Positions 17,164 through 28,892 of a DNA stretch of 64,000 bases are shown piece by piece; position 1 is the first letter of the stretch, and the number at the start of each line of letters is the position of its first letter. The notes beneath the pieces were generated by a model, which was given only the letters and a program-made list of their open reading frames with translations, did not search any database and was not told where the DNA came from. The position numbers and the translations under genes are program-made. Source of the stretch: Psychrobacter ciconiae (lineage in GTDB: Bacteria; Pseudomonadota; Gammaproteobacteria; Pseudomonadales; Moraxellaceae); the NCBI RefSeq assembly GCF_904846055.1, contig NZ_CAJGYV010000001.1, positions 1,178,001 to 1,242,000 of the forward strand, in the 5' to 3' direction.

Positions 17164-18849
17164 CTAATCGAGAACTTTTACCGTTCGGTGTTTTTGTTCT
17201 TCTTCCACTTTTCGGTTGACAATATACTGCTGAGTCATACTAAACAAGTTGTTCACCGTCCAGTAAAGCACAAGACCGGCTGGGAAAAACAGCATAAACA
17301 CGGTAAAGACGATCGGCAAAATCTTCATCACTTTGGCTTGCATCGGATCAGTCGGCTGCGGGTTAAGCTGCTGCTGAATGAACATCGAAGCACCCATAAG
17401 TAGCGGCAAAATAAACCAAGGATCCATGGCAGATAAGTCCTGAATCCATAAGATCCACGGCGCATGACGCAGCTCAATACTTTCAACCAAGACCCAATAC
17501 AGCGCTAAGAAGATCGGCATTTGCATCAAAATGGGCAAACAGCCTGCCATCGGATTGACTTTTTCTTCTTTATAGATGTTCATCATCTCTTGCGACATCT
17601 TCATGCGATCGTCGCCGTGCTCTTCTTTGAGCGCTTGCAATCGTGGCGCAATGGCACGCATTTTTGCCATCGAATAGTAGCTTTTGTTAGAAAACCACAT
17701 CAAGGCAATCTTAACCAAAATGGTGAGCACAATAATCGACCAGCCCCAGTTGCCAATCACCTTGTGAATGCCATCAAGTAGCGCAAACAAGACTTTTGAA
17801 ATTGGCCACAATAGACCGTAATCCACCGTTTTATTCAGTCCAACGGCGACATCTTTAAGCTCTGATTGAACTTTAGGTCCTGCATAAAGGGTCGCGCTAA
17901 GCGTTGCTTGCTTATTTGGCGCCACATTCATCGGTTGACTGTTAAAGCCGATAAAGTAATCACCTCCATTTTCGCGAGCAAAAAACTGACCCTTAAAGTT
18001 GTTCGGCGTCCAAGCAGAAACAAAATAATGCTGAACGATGCCCACCCAGCCTTTGTCGCTGGTCACGTTTAAATCGCTGCTGCCAAACTTACCAAATTTA
18101 AGCTTATTATAAGGATCATCGGGCGTTCCCCAAGCACCACCAAGATAAGTCGCCATACTCAGCGCGCCTTTGTCCGACATGCCAGGGTCTTTGCTGTCAT
18201 CGCGCTTTAACTGCGCGAACAGTTGACCTTGCCATGGCGACTGGCTGCGGTTTTGGATTTGGTAGCTGACATCAATGGGGTATTTATTTTGGGTAAAAGT
18301 AAAGGTTTTAACAATCGTGACGCCATCTTTTTCATAGGTTAACGGCACTGACAACGTTTGCTGATTCGGCTGCATGGTGTAGTTGCTTGCCGCATACTGA
18401 TAAGTTGCGCGACCTTCGGCGGTATCAATACCATTGACCCCAATCAACCCCGACTGCGCGACATAAACGCGGTTTTGGTCATTTTCGAGCAAGACAAACG
18501 GCGTGTCGCTATTGAGCGTCGCATCGTGCTGCTTAAGCGCGGCGTAAACAATGTCACCGCCTTCAGGATTGATTTTGATGTCATAGCGATCAGTCGTCAC
18601 CGTAATCAACCCGCCATCACGGGCAGTTTGAGCGACAACATCGGCGCTGCCTGCGCTAGGCTGTGACTGCGCTGGAATATCCCCTGTTGCCCCTTGGGTC
18701 GTTGGAATGTCTGAGCCTGCTTGAGTTACCGTTTGTTGCACAGCTTCTGTCGCTGGCGCATCGGCATAATCATCTCGCCACGCTAAAATCAGCAGATAAG
18801 CGGTGATGAGCATCGCAATGATGATCATAAGCCGAAGTATCTTTTGCAT
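17164..18849 (-). CDS. yidC: membrane protein insertase YidC (Oxa1 family)
   Basis: YidC inserts and folds inner-membrane proteins alone or with SecYEG. The 561-residue protein has an N-terminal membrane anchor (about 5-22), a large periplasmic beta-domain (about 60-340) typical of Gram-negative YidC, and the five-helix Oxa1 core at the C terminus with MSQEMMNIYKEEKVNPMAGC and LPILMQMPIFLALYW. The tail is basic. It lies downstream of rpmH-rnpA-yidD as in most gammaproteobacteria, with 192 bases between yidD and yidC. Confidence 0.95.
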   Translation of the reverse strand: MQKILRLMIIIAMLITAYLLILAWRDDYADAPATEAVQQTVTQAGSDIPTTQGATGDIPAQSQPSAGSADVVAQTARDGGLITVTTDRYDIKINPEGGDIVYAALKQHDATLNSDTPFVLLENDQNRVYVAQSGLIGVNGIDTAEGRATYQYAASNYTMQPNQQTLSVPLTYEKDGVTIVKTFTFTQNKYPIDVSYQIQNRSQSPWQGQLFAQLKRDDSKDPGMSDKGALSMATYLGGAWGTPDDPYNKLKFGKFGSSDLNVTSDKGWVGIVQHYFVSAWTPNNFKGQFFARENGGDYFIGFNSQPMNVAPNKQATLSATLYAGPKVQSELKDVAVGLNKTVDYGLLWPISKVLFALLDGIHKVIGNWGWSIIVLTILVKIALMWFSNKSYYSMAKMRAIAPRLQALKEEHGDDRMKMSQEMMNIYKEEKVNPMAGCLPILMQMPIFLALYWVLVESIELRHAPWILWIQDLSAMDPWFILPLLMGASMFIQQQLNPQPTDPMQAKVMKILPIVFTVFMLFFPAGLVLYWTVNNLFSMTQQYIVNRKVEEEQKHRTVKVLD

Positions 18850-19041
18850 AAACCTATCCTACAGTGAAAAATTTGAGCTTAAGCCAAGAACTATTAACAT
18901 CCGATCACAAATTGCCAGTTTGTATCTTAATCTTGTCCTAAAATGGTCGTTATTTTACTAAAATTTACCGTTAAATGATACTTATACAGCCTTTTGTCGC
19001 AATTTAGGTCGTAACATTTCTTGTCTAGCCCTTGAAAAACA

Positions 19042-19407
19042 TCAGCTTTTACTTTCTTGCCCAAGCCATAAATTCAGTTGTGCTTGATAACTGGTGTTGT
19101 CTTTAAGCACTCCCACGTGTATAGCCTGATTTTTTTTCACAGGATAATAAATAAAGCGATCTAGTGGTAATGGCACAAAATCAATCCCATGACCACCAAA
19201 AGGCTGACATCGTGCCAATCGCTTTAATAACAAACCACTACCTTTGATACCACCGTGCCAATCAAGCGCCTGTTTGCCATAATTGGAACAGGTTGGATAA
19301 TAACGGCATCGTGCAGGAATAATAGGACTAATAAAAAACTGATAAAAAACTATTGCTTTTTTAACAAAGACAAAAATATGTTTTTCTAAACTTTTTAAAA
19401 TTTTCAT
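19042..19407 (-). CDS. yidD: membrane protein insertion efficiency factor YidD
   Basis: YidD is a small membrane-associated protein linked to YidC-dependent insertion. The family core is clear: FYQFFISPIIPARCRYYPTCSNYGKQAL (residues 21 onward), then GGIKGSGLLLKRLARCQPFGGHG. At 121 residues it is longer than E. coli YidD (85 residues) because of a C-terminal extension. Its start lies 3 bases after the rnpA stop, so the two are translationally linked. Confidence 0.93.
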   Translation of the reverse strand: MKILKSLEKHIFVFVKKAIVFYQFFISPIIPARCRYYPTCSNYGKQALDWHGGIKGSGLLLKRLARCQPFGGHGIDFVPLPLDRFIYYPVKKNQAIHVGVLKDNTSYQAQLNLWLGQESKS

Positions 19408-19410
19408 TTA

Positions 19411-19806
19411 TTAATTTTTTTTAATTTTTTTAAATATATTATTTATTTGATTTTTTAATTCTTTATTATCTAAATCAGAAATGGAATTTTTAACAATAAA
19501 TACGATATCTTTATTATTAAGTTGGTGCGCCTGAAGCCGAAATTGCTCACGGATTTGGCGTTTTAAGCGATTACGAGCTACCGCTGTTGGAACACGGCGC
19601 TTAGTAATTGCCATACCAATACGGGGCATTTGAGCGTCATTTGGGCGAATAAATGCCATAAGATGACTTTGATGCAATTTACGCTCAGGCGCATCAAAGA
19701 CTGCTTTAAATTCAGTGCTGCTTAGTAGGCGCTGTGACTTAGTAAAGCGTGCGTCTACGCCATTTACAAGCGTTTTAGGGGCTATTTGATTGGAGGATTG
19801 AGGCAT
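19411..19806 (-). CDS. rnpA: ribonuclease P protein component
   Basis: RnpA is the protein subunit of RNase P, which matures tRNA 5' ends. The protein has the family core: FTKSQRLLSSTEFKAVF, RIGMAITKRRVPTAVARNRLKRQIRE (the RNR basic motif) and DIVFIVK. ATG at 19806, with AAGG about 8 bases upstream, gives 131 residues. A longer reading to 19911 would run through the terminator-like hairpin and is rejected. The 3' end is very AT-rich and codes for a Lys/Asn-rich tail. Confidence 0.93.
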   Translation of the reverse strand: MPQSSNQIAPKTLVNGVDARFTKSQRLLSSTEFKAVFDAPERKLHQSHLMAFIRPNDAQMPRIGMAITKRRVPTAVARNRLKRQIREQFRLQAHQLNNKDIVFIVKNSISDLDNKELKNQINNIFKKIKKN

Positions 19807-19865
19807 GATATCAACCTTGATGAAAGTAGTGGCAAAACTGACAATGGGTGAAGATTGTCGGAAGC

Positions 19866-19893
19866 AAAAAAAAGCGCCGAAATGGGCGCTTTT
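19866..19893 (-). terminator. hairpin between rpmH and rnpA
   Basis: On the minus strand, AGCGCC/GGCGCT pair around a 6-base loop and are followed by eight T. It fits an intrinsic terminator or attenuator that lowers rnpA-yidD expression relative to rpmH. Confidence 0.65.
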
Positions 19894-19994
19894 AAAATAA
19901 CAGTCTATCAAAATTAGGAATGACTAGGAGTAAGTTGAAACTATCCAATCGCAATGCTATGTGACAATGGCGGCGAAAAAGATGATCAGCAATC

Positions 19995-20129
19995 CTAGAC
20001 GGTCAAACGATGACGACCTTTAGCACGGCGGCGTGCTAAGACCTGACGACCTTTTTTAGTAGCCATACGAGCACGGAAACCGTGAGTACGCTTACGTTTA
20101 ATCACGCTTGGCTGGAATGTACGTTTCAT
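19995..20129 (-). CDS. rpmH: 50S ribosomal protein L34
   Basis: This 44-residue ORF reads [18 protein letters not shown] and then [20 protein letters not shown], ending HRLTV. That is a textbook bacterial L34 of normal length. It is the first gene of the rpmH-rnpA-yidD-yidC run and lies directly left of oriC. Its promoter should lie in 20130-20200. Confidence 0.97.
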   Translation of the reverse strand: MKRTFQPSVIKRKRTHGFRARMATKKGRQVLARRRAKGRHRLTV

Positions 20130-20299
20130 AACTCACCTATCAAATAATGGGACTCAATTCGTAATAGCGCAAAATTATATCACGCGGCTTTTTTTTGGTC
20201 AATCAATTAAATTCTTGAATCCTAACCTTAAATTTCTTGTTTTTCATTGGAGTTTGAAAATCAACTGCTGATTACCATCTGTCAAAACCGTATTTTTTA

Positions 20300-20570
20300 G
20301 CTGAAATTTGTCAAAAAACGCGTTTTTCAATAATAATAAGGTTTATTAATATAATATATCTTGTTGTTGTTGGTACCTTGATTTTCTGTGGTTAAGTCGT
20401 TATTTCTATTAATTATCAAAAGGTTACGCTATGGGTAACCCTGTGGATATCTTGTGGATGAATTGTGGGTAACTCGACTTTTATTATTGACTGAAAGTTA
20501 TCCCCAAAGTTATTCACAGGGTTATCCCCAAGGTTATCCACAGAAAATGGCTATGTTATCCACAGGCAAA
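20300..20570. other. oriC: oriC: DnaA-box array with AT-rich segment between rpmH and dnaA
   Basis: Perfect TTATCCACA boxes lie at 20534-20542 and 20556-20564, with TTATTCACA at 20510-20518. Near-boxes TTATCCCCA are at 20498-20506 and 20522-20530. Reverse boxes are at 20442-20450, 20453-20461 and 20464-20472. An AT-rich stretch at about 20325-20372 is a candidate unwinding element. Position beside dnaA and the switch of gene direction support this as the chromosomal origin. The gap contains no gene. Confidence 0.88.
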
Positions 20571-20663
20571 TTATGCTAGATTGTCACGCCAAAATGCCTT
20601 ATGAGCTGATCAAAAAATGACAATTGCTGCTGTAATATTTGTACCGCTAAGGAAAGAGTTATC

Positions 20664-22079
20664 ATGATAGACACCACGCTAATTTGGGATAAATGCCTAG
20701 AAGACTTACGTTATAGCGTCAAAGATAATGTCTTTACTATGTGGCTACGACCCTTGTCTGCCAAGCAAGAAGGCAAAAATTTAATCATTCGTGCCCCTAA
20801 TGATTATTTTGTTGCTTATATCCAAAAGCATCACTTAGCCGACATCAAAACGCTTGCTCTCAAACACAGCCAAGGTGAGATTGAGGAGGTGATTGCTTGT
20901 GTTGATAACCATCAAAATGCAGCGCCCTTTGTTGAGGCTTCAGCTTACGATACTGAAGAGATTCCAAAGAATATCATTGATGATAAAGTTCCTAAAATCA
21001 ACGAGATAGACAGGAGTTTTGCTCAAGCGGTCGCTGATGATGCGGCAGAAGCCAAGTCGTTAAGCTATCTAAACCCAGAGTTTACTTTTGATACGTTTGT
21101 GACCGGAAAGTCCAACCAGCTAGCTTACAAGGCATGTTTTGAGTTGAGCAAACGTCAGCCAAAGAATCGCCACAATCCATTATTTATTTATGGACCTTCT
21201 GGATTAGGAAAAACGCATTTAATGCATTCAGTAGCAGATTGCTATGTCAAAATGAATAAGAGTTTTTATTATTTCACTTCTGAGAAATTTATTAATCAAT
21301 TGGTTTATTCATTAAGAAATAATAAAGTCGAAGCTTTTAAGAAAAAAATAAAAAAGGTAGATTTGTTAATTGTTGATGATATTCATGTCTTAGCAGGAAA
21401 AACCAAAAGCAGCAATGAGTTTTTAACTTTGTTTGCTGATTTTACGAGTGGTGATAAGCAGTTGATTTTGGCATCTGATCGCCATCCTTCACAAATGACA
21501 GAATTTGATGAGCGCTTTCGGTCGCGCTTTTCTTGGGGATTGACAGTTGCCGTTGAGCCGCCGGAAATCGATACGCGGATGCAGATTTTGCAAAAAAAGG
21601 CAGCACTGCATCAAATGGTGTTGCCAAGAGAGTGTGCGTTATTTATTGCGCAAAACGTGGTTTCTAATGTTAGGCGGCTTGAGGGGGCGCTCAATCAAGT
21701 ATTTGCCAATGCCAATTTGACCGGAGCGCCGATCACCCTTGAGATGGTTCAGTTTGCGCTCAAGGATGTGGTCGCGATGCGTGTTCAGGCGGTCAATATG
21801 GACAACATCCGTAAGGTGGTGGCGGAATATTACAATGTCAGTGTCAAAGACATCATGGGTCGCAAACGCACGCGGCAGATTGCTAGACCAAGACAGATTG
21901 CTATGGCGCTGGCTCGGGAGTTGACGGGGGATAGTTTTCCGGATATTGGTCAGTCGTTTGGCGGTCGTGATCATACGACAGTGATGCATGCTTGTGATAA
22001 AGTTGCCGAGCTGCGGGCTTGCGACCCGAACATTGATAAGGATTACAAAGCGCTGTCGCTCATGCTACAAGCAGGCTGA
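20664..22079 (+). CDS. dnaA: chromosomal replication initiator protein DnaA
   Basis: DnaA binds the boxes in oriC and melts the origin. The 471-residue protein shows the N-terminal DnaB/HobA-interacting domain, a linker (about 90-140), the AAA+ core with GPSGLGKT (177-184) and LLIVDDIHVL (Walker B, 234-243), and the C-terminal box-binding domain with GRDHTTVMHACDKV. AGGAAAGAG lies upstream of the ATG. The stretch 21170-21430, in the AAA+ core, is markedly richer in A and T than the flanks while the protein stays canonical. Confidence 0.97.
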   Translation: MIDTTLIWDKCLEDLRYSVKDNVFTMWLRPLSAKQEGKNLIIRAPNDYFVAYIQKHHLADIKTLALKHSQGEIEEVIACVDNHQNAAPFVEASAYDTEEIPKNIIDDKVPKINEIDRSFAQAVADDAAEAKSLSYLNPEFTFDTFVTGKSNQLAYKACFELSKRQPKNRHNPLFIYGPSGLGKTHLMHSVADCYVKMNKSFYYFTSEKFINQLVYSLRNNKVEAFKKKIKKVDLLIVDDIHVLAGKTKSSNEFLTLFADFTSGDKQLILASDRHPSQMTEFDERFRSRFSWGLTVAVEPPEIDTRMQILQKKAALHQMVLPRECALFIAQNVVSNVRRLEGALNQVFANANLTGAPITLEMVQFALKDVVAMRVQAVNMDNIRKVVAEYYNVSVKDIMGRKRTRQIARPRQIAMALARELTGDSFPDIGQSFGGRDHTTVMHACDKVAELRACDPNIDKDYKALSLMLQAG

Positions 22080-22110
22080 CGCAAGCTTTGTCATGGTATC
22101 CACGCAAAGT

Positions 22111-22142
22111 TTGCGCTTATTTTTGAAGCATTGTGCTATAAT
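22111..22142 (+). promoter_or_regulatory. candidate dnaN promoter (extended -10)
   Basis: A consensus TATAAT at 22137-22142 is preceded by TGC, giving an extended -10. A weak TTGCGC lies at 22111 with longer than ideal spacing. It sits 85 bases before dnaN, in the dnaA-dnaN gap. Confidence 0.45.
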
Positions 22143-22226
22143 TCAGGGTTAGCCAGTTGCTGTTAAAGGGTTGTTATAAAACCCTGTGTTCATTTCACCA
22201 AATGTTTATGATAAAGGGCTTGTCAA

Positions 22227-23432
22227 ATGCAGTTATCGATCAATCGAGAAGCGTTATTAAAAGCGGTTAATCTGATCGCAAAGGCGGCAGACCGGCGTCA
22301 TAATATGGTGATTTTAGGCAATATCAAGCTCGTGCTTACGCCTGAAAGGTTGGTATTAACGGCGTCTGATTTAGAAGTCGAGTTAAAAGCCACGCTTAAG
22401 CTGCCTGAAGGCGCTTGTATTCAAGAGGGGTCAACGACCCTACCTGCTATCAAGCTGGTAGAGATTTGTCGATCGATACCTAAAGACTCGGTGATTAATT
22501 TTCGCTCACTAGACCACGCCCGCTGCTTGATATCAAGTGGCAACAGTAAATTTACTTTAGGCTCATTACCTGCTGATGACTTCCCTCTTTTGGGCAGTCC
22601 TAATGAAATCACATCGATAAATATTCGCTTGACCACTCTTACAGATTTGATTCACAAAACTCAGTTTGCGATGGCGATTCAAGACGTTCGCTATTATTTG
22701 ACAGGAATGTTATTTGACATTATCAATGAGCAGCTCACCACGGTGGCAACTGATGGTCATAGATTGGCCTTAGCTCGTGGCGTGATTACCACTGATAATC
22801 CAACACAAATGCAAGCCATATTGCCTCGAAAGCCGGTATTAGAATTGCAGCGGCTCCTCGAGGGGATGGAACGCGAAATCAAAGATGAAATTAAAAAGAG
22901 AAAACTTACCGCTGAAGTTAATAGTGAATTGAAATTCAGCTTTGGTCGTGAGTTTTTACGGGCAGAAATTCCTTTTGGTGAGTTCAATGAGATGACTGAG
23001 TTAGGTGATGACCTTATCATCACGTTAACTGCCCGTTTGATTGATGGTAAATTTCCCGATTATAAGCGGGTCATTCCAAGCAGCAGCGATAAGCGGGCGC
23101 TATTGAATAAAGATACCTTAAGTGAGGTGCTGCGCCGCGTTGCTATTTTAAGTAATGAAAAATCGCGCGGGGTCGTTTTTAGTTTTGCCCCCGATGGTAG
23201 CGTTGAAGTTCGCGCCAATAACGCTGAACAGGACGAGGCGGTTGAGGTACTGCAAAGCAAGTATCAAGGCGAGGCTATTGAGTTGTCGTTTAACGCCGCT
23301 TATTTGCAAGATGTGCTTTCGGTCATCTCAGGCGATGTTCAGCTGCAAATGAGCCAATCAAATGCCTCAGTGCTCGTCAATCAGTTCGGCGATGAGTTGC
23401 ACCAGTTCGTTATCATGCCAATGCGCCTTTAA
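22227..23432 (+). CDS. dnaN: DNA polymerase III beta subunit (sliding clamp)
   Basis: The clamp tethers Pol III to DNA. The start MQLSINREALLKAVNLIAKAADRR, the middle SSGNSKFTLGSLPADDFPL and the C-terminal VNQFGDELHQFVIMPMRL are characteristic. The 401 residues exceed the 366 of E. coli. The extra material is a charged segment at about residues 215-260, between the second and third clamp folds, containing KDEIKKRKLTAE. It lies between dnaA and recF in the canonical order. Confidence 0.96.
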   Translation: MQLSINREALLKAVNLIAKAADRRHNMVILGNIKLVLTPERLVLTASDLEVELKATLKLPEGACIQEGSTTLPAIKLVEICRSIPKDSVINFRSLDHARCLISSGNSKFTLGSLPADDFPLLGSPNEITSINIRLTTLTDLIHKTQFAMAIQDVRYYLTGMLFDIINEQLTTVATDGHRLALARGVITTDNPTQMQAILPRKPVLELQRLLEGMEREIKDEIKKRKLTAEVNSELKFSFGREFLRAEIPFGEFNEMTELGDDLIITLTARLIDGKFPDYKRVIPSSSDKRALLNKDTLSEVLRRVAILSNEKSRGVVFSFAPDGSVEVRANNAEQDEAVEVLQSKYQGEAIELSFNAAYLQDVLSVISGDVQLQMSQSNASVLVNQFGDELHQFVIMPMRL

Positions 23433-23462
23433 TTAAACGATTGAAAAAATGGCGATGTGCTT

Positions 23463-24647
23463 ATGATTGAGCGCTTACAAATCAGCCACCTGCGCAATTT
23501 AACTCAGGTTCAGCTTGCCTTAAAATCATGCAATGTGATCATCGGCGCCAATGGCAGCGGCAAAACGTCGCTTCTTGAAGCCATTTTTTTATTATCACGC
23601 GGCAAAAGCTTTCGGCATCACCAGCCCAAACGCTATATTGAGCACCACCAAAGCTCGGTGACGGTATTTTCCAGCCTTGTAGATGGCTCAAGCCTTGCCA
23701 TTCAAAAACAGCTTGATGCAACCACCAGTTTGCGGATTAACTATAGCAACGTTTACAACCAAAGCGCTTTGACAGCAAAACTACCAACCTTGCTGATTGA
23801 CCCTTCCTCAATGGAAATGCTTGAGCAAGGCAGCACCAATCGGCGACAATTGCTCGATTGGCTCGTGTTTCACATGAAACCTGGCTTTCACCCGCAGTGG
23901 CTTGCGTATCAGCGGTTGCTCAAACAGCGCAATCAATTGCTTAAACAGCCCAAACCCTTATCCAAAGCGCAATTGAGCGAGCTTCGAGCTTGGGATCAAG
24001 GCCTTTCTAACCATGCCGCGCTGATTGACCATTATCGGCAACAAGTTTTTGAAGCTTGGCAGCCTTATTTTCAAGACATTATTGCCAAGCTTTTACCTAA
24101 ATATGCGGCGCAATTGAGCTTAAGCTATACGGCAGGATTTGATAGTCAGCTGCCACTTGATGAGCAGTTAGCTAAGCGCTTAGATCAGGACTTGAAGCTG
24201 GGATATTCTCGAATTGGCAGTCACCGCGCCGACGTTCATGTTCATTGGCACAGTAAAAGCATTGAAAAAAGTGAAGATAATGAGGCGCCAACGGTCACAA
24301 CTGAAACCAAAATTATTAAAGAACAAGCCGCCAACGTCCTATCACGCGGTGAAAAAAAGTTATTAATCACCGCGCTTAAACTGTCGCAATTGCCGCTGCT
24401 GACTCAAAATCCGGTCAAGGCGACCGAGCCAAGCGCTGTTCCCATGGTGTTAATTGATGATATTACCGCCGAGCTTGATGACCGCGCCATCCATATTCTG
24501 CTTGATACCCTATCAAAACTGCCTTGTCAGTTGTTTATCACCAGCCTGAGCGATGAGATATTGCCCTTAATCAAAAAATATTGCTCAGAGCCAAAATTGT
24601 TTCACGTGAAACATGGTCAAGTCAGTGACTTTTCACTCGATTCGTAA
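23463..24647 (+). CDS. recF: DNA replication/repair protein RecF
   Basis: RecF is an SMC-like ATPase that helps load RecA at gaps. The Walker A GANGSGKTS lies near residue 32, the signature VLSRGEKKLL near 295, and the Walker B VLIDDITAELD near 330. A low-complexity charged insertion precedes the signature. ATG at 23463 is chosen over GTG at 23457 to match the family start. Two parS-related sites lie inside: a variant at 23867-23880 and a full consensus at 24598-24613 near the 3' end, where it encodes LFHVKHG. Confidence 0.94.
   Translation: MIERLQISHLRNLTQVQLALKSCNVIIGANGSGKTSLLEAIFLLSRGKSFRHHQPKRYIEHHQSSVTVFSSLVDGSSLAIQKQLDATTSLRINYSNVYNQSALTAKLPTLLIDPSSMEMLEQGSTNRRQLLDWLVFHMKPGFHPQWLAYQRLLKQRNQLLKQPKPLSKAQLSELRAWDQGLSNHAALIDHYRQQVFEAWQPYFQDIIAKLLPKYAAQLSLSYTAGFDSQLPLDEQLAKRLDQDLKLGYSRIGSHRADVHVHWHSKSIEKSEDNEAPTVTTETKIIKEQAANVLSRGEKKLLITALKLSQLPLLTQNPVKATEPSAVPMVLIDDITAELDDRAIHILLDTLSKLPCQLFITSLSDEILPLIKKYCSEPKLFHVKHGQVSDFSLDS
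23867..23880. other. degenerate parS-like site inside recF (CACATG centre)
   Basis: GTTTCACATGAAAC has one central mismatch to the parS core and is identical to the variant in mnmE. Confidence 0.5.
24599..24612. other. parS: parS-type site 5, 3' end of recF (full consensus)
   Basis: The 16-mer at 24598-24613 is the perfect parS consensus TGTTTCACGTGAAACA. It is the exact site nearest the right side of oriC, about 4 kb away. Confidence 0.88.
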
Positions 24648-27557
<2,910 letters not shown>

Positions 27558-27590
27558 TCTTGATTTGCTAATTGTTAATTGAGTTTACCA

Positions 27591-27619
27591 AAGCCGCTTT
27601 TTCATAAAGCGGCTTTTTT
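27591..27619 (+). terminator. gyrB terminator abutting parS
   Basis: AAGCCGCTTT pairs with AAAGCGGCTT around a short loop and is followed by TTTTTT. The T run leads directly into the parS core at 27620. Confidence 0.8.
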
Positions 27620-27633
27620 GTTTCACGTGAAAC
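27620..27633. other. parS: parS-type site 6
   Basis: An exact GTTTCACGTGAAAC, preceded by T to give 15 of 16 consensus bases, sits in the gyrB-rlmF convergent gap right after the terminator. Confidence 0.82.
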
Positions 27634-27684
27634 TTACAGAGTTTAGCAGGCTTATAAAGATGTCAACCTAAAATGGTGTTACAA

Positions 27685-28749
27685 CTACGCGCTAACGTCA
27701 GTTTCAAAGCGCCAAGCGATAACCCGCGTATTTTTTTGACCTTGGCTCATCTCAATAATACGAACTTGCGTGGCTCCCAACTGCTTTAATAACAATTGCA
27801 GCGGTTTCACGTTTTCAGACTTTGATACCAACGAGGTAAACCAACCGACGTGCTCAGCAAAGTCTTGGCTCTCTTTTGCCATTTTGGTTAAAAACGCAAT
27901 CTCGCCGCCGTGGCTCCAAAGCTCCTGATGCTGACCGCCAAAGTTTAGGTTTTGCCGAGCATTTTTTGATTTAGACGAGCTTTGGCTGATTTGGCTATTG
28001 GCATTGCTCGCGCGATGGCGCTGCAAATTGAACTGCTTTCGGCTGTTGGCGTCCATGGCTTCGGCTAATGAGGCGTGAAACGGCGGGTTGCAAAGCGTCA
28101 CATCAAAATAGTCCTGACGACCAATGATATTTTTAAAAATAAACCGTGAGTCGGGCTGAAGTTTTACTTTAATGGCGCTTTTAAGCTTGGGATTGGTGTC
28201 ACAAATCAGCGCTGCCGTATTGACTGAAACCGGATCAATATCAGTGGCGGTAAAGCGCCAACCGTAGCTTTGGCTGCCGATGATCGGATAAATGACGCTT
28301 GCCCCCGTTCCGATATCTAAGGCATGAATGTTTTTGCCTTTAGGCGGCAAATTGTCGTCACTACTATGGGTAGTTTGCGCCAGCAAATCGGCAATATAAT
28401 GAATATAATCGGCGCGACCGGGAATAGGCGGGCACAAATAGCCTTCTGGAAGGTCCCAAAACTTGACGCCGTAATAATGCGCCAATAAGGCTTGGTTAAG
28501 GACTCGAACGGCATTGGCATCACTAAAATCTACCGTCGGCTCGCCTTTGGGATTGCTGATGGTGTAATCAGCAAGCTTTGGAAACGCTTGGGTCAGCACG
28601 GTAAAGTCATAGCGACCTTGGTGCGGGTTTCGCGGATGCAGCTTGCCAAGCTTCTTTTGAGTCTCAGGGGAGCGGTTTCTATGCTTATTGGTATTGGCGC
28701 GGCTAGTGGCTTGTCGTCGGCTTGGGTGTTGGTTTGGCTTACTGGTCAT
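27685..28749 (-). CDS. rlmF: 23S rRNA (adenine-1618 N6) methyltransferase
   Basis: RlmF methylates A1618 of 23S rRNA. The catalytic NPPF lies in [14 protein letters not shown] and the SAM motif in [16 protein letters not shown]. The N terminus carries a basic low-complexity tail followed by [12 protein letters not shown], typical of YbiN/RlmF. The 354 residues compare with 308 in E. coli. It is convergent with gyrB and divergent from guaA. Confidence 0.88.
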   Translation of the reverse strand: MTSKPNQHPSRRQATSRANTNKHRNRSPETQKKLGKLHPRNPHQGRYDFTVLTQAFPKLADYTISNPKGEPTVDFSDANAVRVLNQALLAHYYGVKFWDLPEGYLCPPIPGRADYIHYIADLLAQTTHSSDDNLPPKGKNIHALDIGTGASVIYPIIGSQSYGWRFTATDIDPVSVNTAALICDTNPKLKSAIKVKLQPDSRFIFKNIIGRQDYFDVTLCNPPFHASLAEAMDANSRKQFNLQRHRASNANSQISQSSSKSKNARQNLNFGGQHQELWSHGGEIAFLTKMAKESQDFAEHVGWFTSLVSKSENVKPLQLLLKQLGATQVRIIEMSQGQKNTRVIAWRFETDVSA

Positions 28750-28892
28750 GATTTGGACTGCGATTTAGGAATATAATGGTCAAGTGTAGCAGATAACACT
28801 GAAAAACTGATAAAAATGAGCATCTAATAACCAATGCGCGATCGAAACTTGGTAAAATATGACCACCAAATTTTCTATTGATGGACTTTGCT

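Noticed and set aside
19807-19911. N-terminal extension of rnpA
   Set aside because: It would translate through the terminator-like hairpin and has no family counterpart.
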